This document shows positions 1 to 7,400 of a DNA stretch of 16,557 bases, one piece after another. The notes under the pieces are model-generated. The model did not search any database. It was not told the origin of the DNA and worked only from the letters and a program-made list of their open reading frames with translations. Position numbers and translations under genes: made by a program. Positions within the stretch are counted from its first letter, which is position 1. Every line of letters begins with the position of its first letter. The stretch is taken from the NCBI GenBank assembly GCA_035353175.1, contig DAOPZC010000082.1:1-16557 (forward strand), in the 5' to 3' direction. The stretch is from DAOPZC01 sp035353175 (GTDB taxonomy: Bacteria; Verrucomicrobiota; Kiritimatiellia; RFP12; UBA1067).

Positions 1-361
1 GAGGACCCCCTGACAGCAGGTATGCGCCGGTCACCCCCGAATTGAAGGTCAGCCCCCCGATCGAAATCCCCGCCGATGCCACGGTCACCGTTCCGGCCGT
101 GCCTCCCGCCCCGAAGGCCGCCGTGTCGCCGCTGCCGTTGTCCCATGTCGTATGCGCGTCCCCCGCGCCGACCCAGTTCGCGGTCGATGTGTTCCATGCG
201 CCGGAGCCGTCGGTTGCCGCGCCCGTCGCATTCGTGCTCCACGTGTAGGTTTCCGCCGACGCGACTCCGGCCAGCAGGGCCACAACAACGCCCGCCCGAA
301 GAGCCGGCTGTCTTCCGAAACGGCAAGACCGTCCATTCTCCATCCGTTTCCAAGCGTCCAT
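1..361 (-). CDS. Secreted autotransporter-type beta-strand-repeat protein, N-terminal part (cut by window edge)
   Basis: Only the first 120 codons are in the window. From ATG 361 the protein opens with a basic stretch (MDAWKRMENGRSCRFGR), then a hydrophobic core (AGVVVALLAGVASA) and a signal-peptidase-like site ASA|ETY. The mature part is rich in Gly, Thr, Ser and Asn. It shows spaced motifs YTW, GAWNTSTANW, TTWDNGSGDTAAFG, GTVTV and GGLTFNSG. This pattern is familiar from autotransporter-associated beta-strand-repeat proteins of Verrucomicrobia, Planctomycetes and Lentisphaerae, which are exported and often very long. The start is chosen because GAGGGAG (375-369) lies 7 bases upstream. In-frame ATGs at 382 and about 404 have no comparable site. 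Whether it ends in a beta-barrel or a PEP-CTERM anchor cannot be seen. It is transcribed divergently from the ABC ATPase. Reading frame and export signal are clear; the family name is by pattern. Confidence 0.78.
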   Translation of the reverse strand, partial: MDAWKRMENGRSCRFGRQPALRAGVVVALLAGVASAETYTWSTNATGAATDGSGAWNTSTANWVGAGDAHTTWDNGSGDTAAFGAGGTAGTVTVASAGISIGGLTFNSGVTGAYLLSGGP

Positions 362-368
362 GTTTCCA

Positions 369-375
369 CTCCCTC
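369..375 (-). promoter_or_regulatory. Ribosome-binding site of the repeat protein
   Basis: GAGGGAG on the minus strand, 7 bases before ATG 361. It decides between three in-frame ATG codons in favour of the one directly followed by the signal peptide. Confidence 0.6.
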
Positions 376-447
376 TGTTCATTAACCGTCCAGGATTAAA
401 AGGCATGATCGCGCAAACGCACGTTTCCATTAGCGAAAACCGCATTT

Positions 448-457
448 TCACATGTGA
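448..457. promoter_or_regulatory. Perfect 10-bp palindrome in the divergent regulatory region
   Basis: TCACATGTGA is its own reverse complement and sits in an AT-rich stretch between the two divergent genes. A TATAAA-like element follows at 472-477 on the plus strand. TTCACA (447-452), overlapping the palindrome, would be a -35 at a long 19-base spacing. Such a site could be an operator serving both genes. No regulator gene is present nearby, so this rests on symmetry and position alone. Confidence 0.3.
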
Positions 458-541
458 ATGTCATTTCCATTTATAAAAATCTTGTCACATTCCAAACACC
501 GGACGCAAGCATAAAACGCCCACGTTCCCATTTCCTTTTCC

Positions 542-568
542 CCTGATCCCCGCCTGATACATCAGGAG
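542..568 (+). promoter_or_regulatory. Duplicated CCTGAT facing ATCAGG over a Shine-Dalgarno-like AGGAG
   Basis: CCTGAT occurs at 542-547 and again at 553-558. Both copies are complementary to ATCAGG at 561-566, whose end is part of AGGAG (564-568). The nearer pair makes a 5-bp stem with a TACA loop; the farther pair has a 13-base loop. AGGAG precedes an in-frame GTG at 575, so the site could start an N-terminally extended ABC ATPase or control access to that start. Whether it works as RNA or as a DNA operator cannot be told. Confidence 0.3.
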
Positions 569-610
569 AAAAAAGTGACCCTTTTGCTCTGTCCCCCGCT
601 TCCCTGTTTA

Positions 611-619
611 TGTTATAAA
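611..619 (+). promoter_or_regulatory. Extended -10 promoter element before the ABC ATPase ATG
   Basis: TGTTATAAA matches the TGnTATAAT extended -10 form and ends 6 bases before ATG 626. TTGCTC at 584-589 is a poor -35 at non-standard spacing. Transcription would begin at or next to the A of the ATG, giving a leaderless mRNA. The plus-strand gene at 13538 has the same geometry. Confidence 0.4.
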
Positions 620-625
620 AACCCC

Positions 626-1600
626 ATGCCTGATTCTGCCACACCGCTGCTCGACATCCGCGGACTGAAAACCTGGTACCCGATCAAAAAGGGCGTCTTC
701 GCCCGAACCGCCGGTTATGTGCGCGCTGTCGACGGCGTGGATCTGACCTTGAAAAGCGGCGAGACGCTCGGGATCGTCGGCGAGTCCGGCTGCGGAAAAT
801 CAACCCTCGCCCGCACGGTCCTGCGGCTCGAAAAGCCCCGTGAAGGTTCCGTCTTTCTGAACGGGCAGGACGTGTTTTCATTGCGGGGCCGCGCACTGTC
901 CGCTTTCCGGCGCGCGGTCCAAGTGGTTTTCCAAGACCCGCACGCCTCGCTCAACCCGCGACACACGGTACTCGACCTGCTCACGGAAGCCATGCTCGTT
1001 CAGGGGCTCGTCACGCGCGAGGGGCGCCGCGAAGCCGCCGTTCGGCTGCTCGGCGACGTGGGACTGCCCGGCGACATCCTCGACCGCTACCCCCACGCCT
1101 TTTCGGGCGGACAGCGCCAGCGCATTTGCATTGCCCGCGCCCTCGCCCTCGCACCCAAGCTGCTCATCTGCGACGAGGCGGTCAGCGCCCTCGACCTCTC
1201 CGTGAGGGCGCAGGTGCTGAACCTGCTTCAGGAGCTGAAAGACAAACACAGGCTCTCTTACCTGTTTATCACCCACGACATCGGCGTCGTGCAGCACATC
1301 GCCGACCGCATTGCGGTGATGTACCTCGGCAAGATCGTCGAGACGGGCCCCGCGGAGATTGTGCTCAACACGCCCGCCCATCCCTACACACAGCTTCTGC
1401 TGCGCGCTGTGCCGAAGATCGGCGTCCCCTTGCCCGAAGACGTCACGGTTCCCGCCGATGCCGCACGTTCTGGCGGCCGATGCGGATGCGCCTTTGCGCC
1501 GCGCTGTCCTCTGGCCGACGACGCGTGCCGCGCCGCCGCGCCGGCCTTAACGCCGCTGACCGCTGCGGCCGGCCACATGTGCGCCTGTTTCAAGGCCTGA
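626..1600 (+). CDS. Oligopeptide/dipeptide ABC transporter ATP-binding protein (OppF/DppF type)
   Basis: This is a cytoplasmic ATPase subunit that would power peptide import with a second ATPase, two permeases and a binding protein. At 324 aa it has the usual length. It shows Walker A GESGCGKST (52-60), Q-loop Gln 103, signature SGGQRQ (160-165), Walker B LLICDE (179-184) and switch His 217. The C-terminal oligopeptide-transporter extension contains HPYTQLLLRAVP and the Cys pattern CGCAFAPRCPLADDAC (Cys 286, 288, 294, 301). In related Dpp/Opp ATPases this region holds a [4Fe-4S] cluster. ATG 626 is chosen because it gives a family-typical N terminus and has an extended -10 before it. An in-frame GTG at 575 with AGGAG would add 17 atypical residues. 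No partner transporter gene is in the window, so the exact symbol is left open. Confidence 0.93.
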   Translation: MPDSATPLLDIRGLKTWYPIKKGVFARTAGYVRAVDGVDLTLKSGETLGIVGESGCGKSTLARTVLRLEKPREGSVFLNGQDVFSLRGRALSAFRRAVQVVFQDPHASLNPRHTVLDLLTEAMLVQGLVTREGRREAAVRLLGDVGLPGDILDRYPHAFSGGQRQRICIARALALAPKLLICDEAVSALDLSVRAQVLNLLQELKDKHRLSYLFITHDIGVVQHIADRIAVMYLGKIVETGPAEIVLNTPAHPYTQLLLRAVPKIGVPLPEDVTVPADAARSGGRCGCAFAPRCPLADDACRAAAPALTPLTAAAGHMCACFKA

Positions 1601-1608
1601 CGCGGCGC

Positions 1609-4335
1609 TTATTTCACGTTCTGCGGCACCGTGAACGCATATTTTCCGGAGCCGACCTCGCAGACCACGCCGTCTGGCCCGTTTCGCACTACCCGCACGC
1701 CTTCCGCCTGGCCCAGGTCCCGCCCGCTTTCGCGAACGGCGGCAGGATCCGCGCCGGGCAGAACGATGTTCGCGGTCGAGCCCACAGGAACCAAAGCCTC
1801 CAGTGCGAACGCGCCAGCCTTCTTTTCCCAAGAAACCGACACCTCGCCATAGGGCGTACGCGTGGCGTACGAGGCGCGTGCCGCGCCGGCCGCCGGCTGC
1901 GGCCAGATCACGATCCGGCGATACCCCGGTTCGCGCTCATCGCAACGCATGCCGGCCAGCCGGCGGTAGAACCACGCCAGCCCGCCACCGAACATCGGAT
2001 GGTTGCGCGAAGCCCCGCCCTCCCAATATTCGCTTGTCGTCGTCCACCCCTGCTCGATCCACCAGCCGAAACTCGGGCACGTGCGTTTGTCCATCATGCT
2101 GTAGGCCACGTCGTTCAAGCCGTTATCACACAGCGCCTCGAACAGAAAACCCGTGCCGAAAATGCCGGTATCGAGATGGCCGCCATTCGCTTCGATGTCC
2201 GCTTTCAGCGCGTGTCGCACGCGCGCCTGGCGTTCCTGCGGCACGCCCATCACCAGCGCGAAGACGTTGCCGCCGACCGGCCCGTAAGTACCCTTCGCCG
2301 CGTCATAGAACTTCGCATGAAACGCCGCCGCCGTCTTGTCCGCCAACGCACGGTACGTCACGGCGTCGCCCTCACGGCCCAACGCCGTGGCGATCCTCGT
2401 CATGAAATCGCAGCACCGCCACAGGTAAAAGGTATGGACGAGATCCCTCGGAGGCTGCTTCTTGTCCGGCGCGCACCAGTCGCCGAGATTGAGCCAGAAC
2501 GTGTCCTTGCCGTCCGGCAGTTTGCTGAACATGACACCGTCTGAGCCCACCTGCGTGAACATCCACATCAGGTAACGCTTCATCCCCGTGTAGTGCCGCT
2601 CCAGCATGCGTCTGTCGCCGTAGTGAACGTAGACCTGCCACGGGACCAGAATACAGGCCGCCCCCCACGCCACCCCGCCGCCGCCGCCCTCGAACGGCGC
2701 GGTGTCCGTCACATAGCCGGAGACCGGATGCTGCGTATCAAAGTAGTCCTGCACCCACTTGGTATAAAAGGCCGCGAGGTCGAACGTATGGATCGCGGTG
2801 ATGCAGGAGGCTTGGCCGTCGCCGGTATATCCCAAACGCTCGCGGTGCGGACAGTCGCTGGACAGCGCCCCGTGCATGTTGTCCGTTTGACTGCGCCAGT
2901 AGATCCGCTGGATCTTTTCGAAAAGCGGATTCGAGCAGGCGAAGCGTCCGGTGGTTTCCACACCCGTATAGACCGCCTCGGCCTGAACCATTTCCGGCGT
3001 CAAATCACCCGGCCAGCCGATCAGCTCCACATCCTTGAAGACGAACCAGGTGAAGCGGGGCGCATACGTCTCGTCGCCGCCGCCCCGCAACGTGTAGCTA
3101 TTCTTGCCGTTGTAGTCCTGCTTGTCCGTCGTATCCTGCGCGAGCCAGCGCACCTCGATCTTCTGGCCCGGCGTGCCCTTCACGCGGAACCGCAACCATC
3201 CCGAAATCTCCTCCGGGAATGTGAGCCGGTAACGGCCGTCGCCGAGCCGCGTGATCTGTTGCGGCTTAACGACCTCCATCACGCGGTCGGTCGGCGCGTG
3301 GTGAGCCTGCAGCACGCCGCCGGGCGCGCGGCGCAGCGCGACGGGCTGCCAGACGCGGTCATCAAAAGAAGCGGTTCCCCATCCGGGCTGCTCCAATCGC
3401 GCGTCATAATGCTCGCCCTCATAGATGCGGTTGAACACGACCGGCCCTTTCGCCGCCTTCCAGCGCTCATCCGACACGATGACCCGCTCCGTCCCGTCCG
3501 CAAACCGCACATGCAACTGCAGCAGGAAACGCGGCGCGCCGTACCCCAGTTCGCCCTCGCGCCGGTCGTGCCGATTATACCAGCCGTTGCCCAACATCGC
3601 CCCCACCGCGTTCGCGCCCGGCGTGAGCAAGGACGTCACATCGTAAGACAGATAAAGCACGCGGTGCCCGCTGAACGCGGGATCGATCGGATGGCCGACC
3701 TTGATGTTCTCGCGCCTTCCGTAGTCAGTCTGCGCAGGCGTGAGCACATCGTCGCCCGCTTTCCGGCCATTCACGTACAGCTCGAAATATCCCACCCCCG
3801 TCACATACGCCCGGGCCTGCACAATGCCCTGCGGAAGGTCGAAGGTTTTCCGCAACAGCGGCGCGGCGTCGGCATCCGCTTTGCCGTCTTCCTGCTGCCA
3901 CGGGGCCCCGATCCATTTGGCCTGCCACGGTTCACCCAGCATGCCGGTCCCGAAGCGCGCGGGCGCGCTCCAGTCGGACACCTGGCCGGATTTGTCCCAC
4001 ACGCGCACACGCCACCAATAATCAGTGCGCGGCGTCAGCGGCGCCCCTCCGTAGACGATCTGCGTGGATTCACGCGAGGACACCCTCCCGCTGTCCCAGA
4101 CCGCAGTCCGCGAACCGAATGCCGCCGGCGAAACCGCCGTCTGCACCTGCCACGCGGTCTGCCGCTGGCCACGCTCGCCTTTGTCCGCCCCGTTGATCCA
4201 CTCGAACCGCGGACGGGACTCGTCGATGGCCGGCGGGTTCTCGCGATACTCACAGCGCAGCCTCGTGGGCAACAGACCTGCCCACAGCGACAGACCAGAC
4301 AGCACAACACAAGCAACAACCAATGATCTGTTCAT
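1609..4335 (-). CDS. Secreted alpha-L-rhamnosidase, GH78 family
   Basis: The enzyme should cleave terminal alpha-L-rhamnose from plant or algal glycans by inversion. At 908 aa it is of full family length. A signal peptide (residues 1-20, hydrophobic MNRSLVVACVVLSGLSLWAG) indicates export; there is no lipobox Cys. The N-terminal half contains Fn3- and beta-sandwich-like accessory domains (YWWRVRVWD near 106-114; a jelly-roll-like segment near 160-330). The (alpha/alpha)6 catalytic domain begins near 465. DCPHRERLGYTGDGQ supplies Asp 494, Glu 499 (predicted general acid) and Asp 506. TTTSEYWEGG near 765-774 supplies Glu 769, aligning with the predicted base of Bacillus RhaB. ATG 4335 is chosen over upstream in-frame starts because GGAGGAGG lies 7 bases before it and the signal peptide starts there. 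It is convergent with the ABC ATPase (8-base gap). The ileS terminator lies just upstream. The exact substrate is unknown. Confidence 0.93.
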   Translation of the reverse strand: MNRSLVVACVVLSGLSLWAGLLPTRLRCEYRENPPAIDESRPRFEWINGADKGERGQRQTAWQVQTAVSPAAFGSRTAVWDSGRVSSRESTQIVYGGAPLTPRTDYWWRVRVWDKSGQVSDWSAPARFGTGMLGEPWQAKWIGAPWQQEDGKADADAAPLLRKTFDLPQGIVQARAYVTGVGYFELYVNGRKAGDDVLTPAQTDYGRRENIKVGHPIDPAFSGHRVLYLSYDVTSLLTPGANAVGAMLGNGWYNRHDRREGELGYGAPRFLLQLHVRFADGTERVIVSDERWKAAKGPVVFNRIYEGEHYDARLEQPGWGTASFDDRVWQPVALRRAPGGVLQAHHAPTDRVMEVVKPQQITRLGDGRYRLTFPEEISGWLRFRVKGTPGQKIEVRWLAQDTTDKQDYNGKNSYTLRGGGDETYAPRFTWFVFKDVELIGWPGDLTPEMVQAEAVYTGVETTGRFACSNPLFEKIQRIYWRSQTDNMHGALSSDCPHRERLGYTGDGQASCITAIHTFDLAAFYTKWVQDYFDTQHPVSGYVTDTAPFEGGGGGVAWGAACILVPWQVYVHYGDRRMLERHYTGMKRYLMWMFTQVGSDGVMFSKLPDGKDTFWLNLGDWCAPDKKQPPRDLVHTFYLWRCCDFMTRIATALGREGDAVTYRALADKTAAAFHAKFYDAAKGTYGPVGGNVFALVMGVPQERQARVRHALKADIEANGGHLDTGIFGTGFLFEALCDNGLNDVAYSMMDKRTCPSFGWWIEQGWTTTSEYWEGGASRNHPMFGGGLAWFYRRLAGMRCDEREPGYRRIVIWPQPAAGAARASYATRTPYGEVSVSWEKKAGAFALEALVPVGSTANIVLPGADPAAVRESGRDLGQAEGVRVVRNGPDGVVCEVGSGKYAFTVPQNVK

Positions 4336-4342
4336 TGAAAAG

Positions 4343-4350
4343 CCTCCTCC
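4343..4350 (-). promoter_or_regulatory. Strong ribosome-binding site of the rhamnosidase
   Basis: GGAGGAGG on the minus strand, 7 bases before ATG 4335. It fixes the start and removes 23 upstream codons that would place a charged stretch before the signal peptide. It lies about 4 bases after the T-rich tail of the ileS terminator. Confidence 0.8.
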
Positions 4351-4354
4351 GCAA

Positions 4355-4399
4355 ACAAAAAGACCCGGCTCGCCTCGGCGCTCACCGAGAAAAGCCGGG
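4355..4399 (-). terminator. Intrinsic terminator of the GT117-Agl23-ileS operon
   Basis: On the minus strand CCCGGCT (4399-4393) pairs with AGCCGGG (4370-4364), a perfect 7-bp outer stem. An inner 5-bp stem, CTCGG (4389-4385) with CCGAG (4378-4374), closes a 6-base loop; a 3x3 internal loop separates the two stems. TCTTTTTG follows at once. It begins about 30 bases after the ileS stop codon. The tail almost touches the rhamnosidase ribosome-binding site, so it could also act as a leader attenuator for that gene. Confidence 0.82.
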
Positions 4400-4428
4400 C
4401 ACAACGCCGAGTCATGAGCCCGTCCACG

Positions 4429-7400
4429 TCACACCCTCGCCACCGCGATCTTGACGTCGTGGTCATTCAGGACGCAGAGGCCGTCGCAGACGAGTCCGAA
4501 CGTCAGGTGCTCACAGAGCGTCTCGGCCTTCACATAGTCGGCGAACATCTCAACGGCTGCCCGGAACTCCGCATCGCAATCGACCGTCACGGCGATGCGC
4601 TGCGTCACCTCGAAGTCGGCGTCCTTGCGCAGGTTCTGCACGCGGCTGACGAATTCGCGGGCCAGGCCCTCCTGCACCAGTTCGGGTGTCAGCGCCGTCT
4701 CGAGGCCGACGATCACGTCGCCTTCTGAGGCGACCACCATGCCGGCCTTGGGCGTGCGTTGGGCCACCACATCCTCGGCGCTCAAAGCGACGGTCTCGCC
4801 GGCGATCTCCAGCGTGACCTCGCGGTTCGCCGCCAGCGCCGCAGCCTGGGCGGAAGAAAGGCCCGCGATCGCAGTGGCCACCGCCTTCATCCGCGGACCG
4901 AATTTGGGACCAAGCTTGCGGAAATCGGCCTTCACAGAAACCTCCGCCAGCGCGGTCTCATCAGCGCCGTAGGCCACGGACTTGATGTTGAGTTCGTCGG
5001 TGACCAGCTCTTCAAAGCCTTCCAGCATGGCACGGACCTCGGGGTTGGCAGATACCACATGGATCACCGAGAGCGGCTGACGCACTTTGAGGTCATTCTC
5101 CGTGCGCAGCTGTCGGCCGAGACGCACCACCGTCTGCACCCGCGCCATGCGGCGCTCGAGCGCCTCGTCGCGGGCCGCGGCATCCGCCTCGGGAAAATCG
5201 CACAGGTGCACCGACTCGGGCATGGACGCGCCCTTGAGATTTCGGTAGATGGCCTCGCTGATGAACGGGGTGAACGGCGCCGCGACTTTACAGAGCTGCA
5301 CCAGCACATACCGCAGCGTACGGTAGGCCTGCATCTTGTCGTCGTCGTTCTGCGATTTCCAGAAACGCCGGCGGCTGCGGCGGATGTACCAGTTGGTCAG
5401 GTCTTCGACGAAATTAACGAACGGGCGCACCGAGCGCTGAAGATCGTAAACGTCCATCGCCTCGGCCACGTCGTGTACGAGCGTCTCCAGCGAGCTGACG
5501 ATCCAGCGGTCGAGCACGTTCGGGCTAGACGGCTTGACCAGTTCGGCGTCATGGAATCCGTCCACGTTGGCGTAGGTCACGAAGAAACTGTAGGCGTTCC
5601 ACCACGGAATCAGCAGATCGCGCAGAATCTGCTTCACGCCGTTTTCGGAGAAGCGCAGGTTCTCGGCGCGCACCACCGGCGAGTAGATCATGTAGAGGCG
5701 CAGCGCATCCGCGCCGTACGCGTCGAGGACGTGCGTGGGATCGGGATAGTTCTTCAGGCGCTTGGACATTTTCTTGCCGTCTTCGGCCAGAACGAGCCCG
5801 TTCACCACCACGTTTTTATACGGCGACTTGTCGAAAAGGCAGGTGCCGAGCACCATCAGCGTGTAGAACCAGCCGCGCGTCTGATCGAGCCCTTCGGCGA
5901 TGAAGTCGGCCGGGAAGAATCTTGAGACATCGTCCACACCAACGCCTAACGCCTCACTCCTCACGTTTCCTTCCCCGAAGGGATAGTGCTGCTGCGCGTA
6001 AGGCATCGCGCCGGACTCGAACCAGCAGTCGAGCACCTCCGGCGTGCGGCGGTAGGTTTTGCCGTCCCGATGGATGACCACCTTGTCGACGAAGTGCTTA
6101 TGCAGGTCGGTGACTTTAACTCCGGAGAGCGCCTCCAGTTCGGCCACGGAACCGACGCAGATCGTGTCTTCGGCATCGCGCTCGTTGACCCACACAGGGA
6201 TGCAGGAGCCCCAGAAGCGGTTGCGGCTGATGTTCCAGTCGCGCGCCTCCTTGAGCCAATTGCCGAAGCGCTTGTCGCCCACGTAGTCGGGCATCCAGTG
6301 CACGCTGTCGTTGTTGCGCGTCAGGCGGTCATGCAGGTCTTCGACGCGCACGTACCACGCCTCGATGGCGCGGTAGACGAGCGGCGTATCCGTGCGGTCG
6401 CAGAAGGGATAGCTGTGCACGATCGTGGTCTGATGGACCAGCTTGCCCTCGTGCTTCAGCCGTTTGATCAGATCCTTGTCGCAGTCTTTGCAGAAGCGTC
6501 CCTTGTACTCGGGTAGCGTCTCGGTGAAATTGCAGGAGGCGTCGAGCGGGTCGACGATGACGTTCAGCCCTGCCTCTTTGCAGACGCGGAAATCGTCTTC
6601 GCCATAGGCCGGTGCGATATGCACCAAGCCGGTGCCGTCGCCCGTGCTCACAAACGCGTCATTCAAAACGCGGAACGCGCCCGCCGTCGCATACTCGGCG
6701 AAATATGGAAAAATCGGCTCGTAGGTCCACCCCTTCAGATCCGCGCCCTTCATGCGGGCCAGCACCTGATACTCCTCCGGCTTCTTGTAGTACGCGGACA
6801 CGCGCGCCTCGGCCATGACGAAGCACACGTTGTCCGTCACATCGCGCACGGCCACGTAATCGATTTCCGGCCCGGCGCAGATCGCCAGATTCTCGGGCAG
6901 CGTCCACGGCGTGGTGGTCCAGATCAGGAGGCTCGTCTCTCCCCACGCGGGATCGGCGCCCGTGAGCACCTTCGCCCGCACGGTGACCGCGGGGTCCTGC
7001 ACGTCCTTGTAATTACTGCCCGCCTCGAAATTGCTGAGCGGCGTGCTGAGTTTCCAGCTGTACGGCATGATCCGGTACGACTTGTACACGCGGCCTTGGT
7101 CCCACAGCTGCTTGAAGACCCACCAGATGCTCTCCATGAAAGCGGGGTCCATGGTTTTGTAGTCGTTGTCGAAATCGACCCAGCGGCCCATGCGCGTGAC
7201 GGTTTTGCGCCACTCGTCCACATACTTGAGCACCATCGCACGGCACTGCTCGTTGAACTTGTCCACGCCGAGCTGGCGAATCTCGTGCGTACCGTTCACC
7301 CCCAGCGCCTCCTGCGCCAAAGCCTCGATCGGCAAGCCGTGGCAGTCCCAGCCGAAGCGGCGCTCCACGTGATAGCCGCGCATCGTCTGGTACCGCGGCA

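Noticed and set aside
2593..4326. A 577-codon open frame on the plus strand inside the rhamnosidase gene
   Set aside because: The minus strand encodes clear GH78 motifs over the same bases; the plus frame is low-complexity Arg/His/Leu sequence with no recognisable family.
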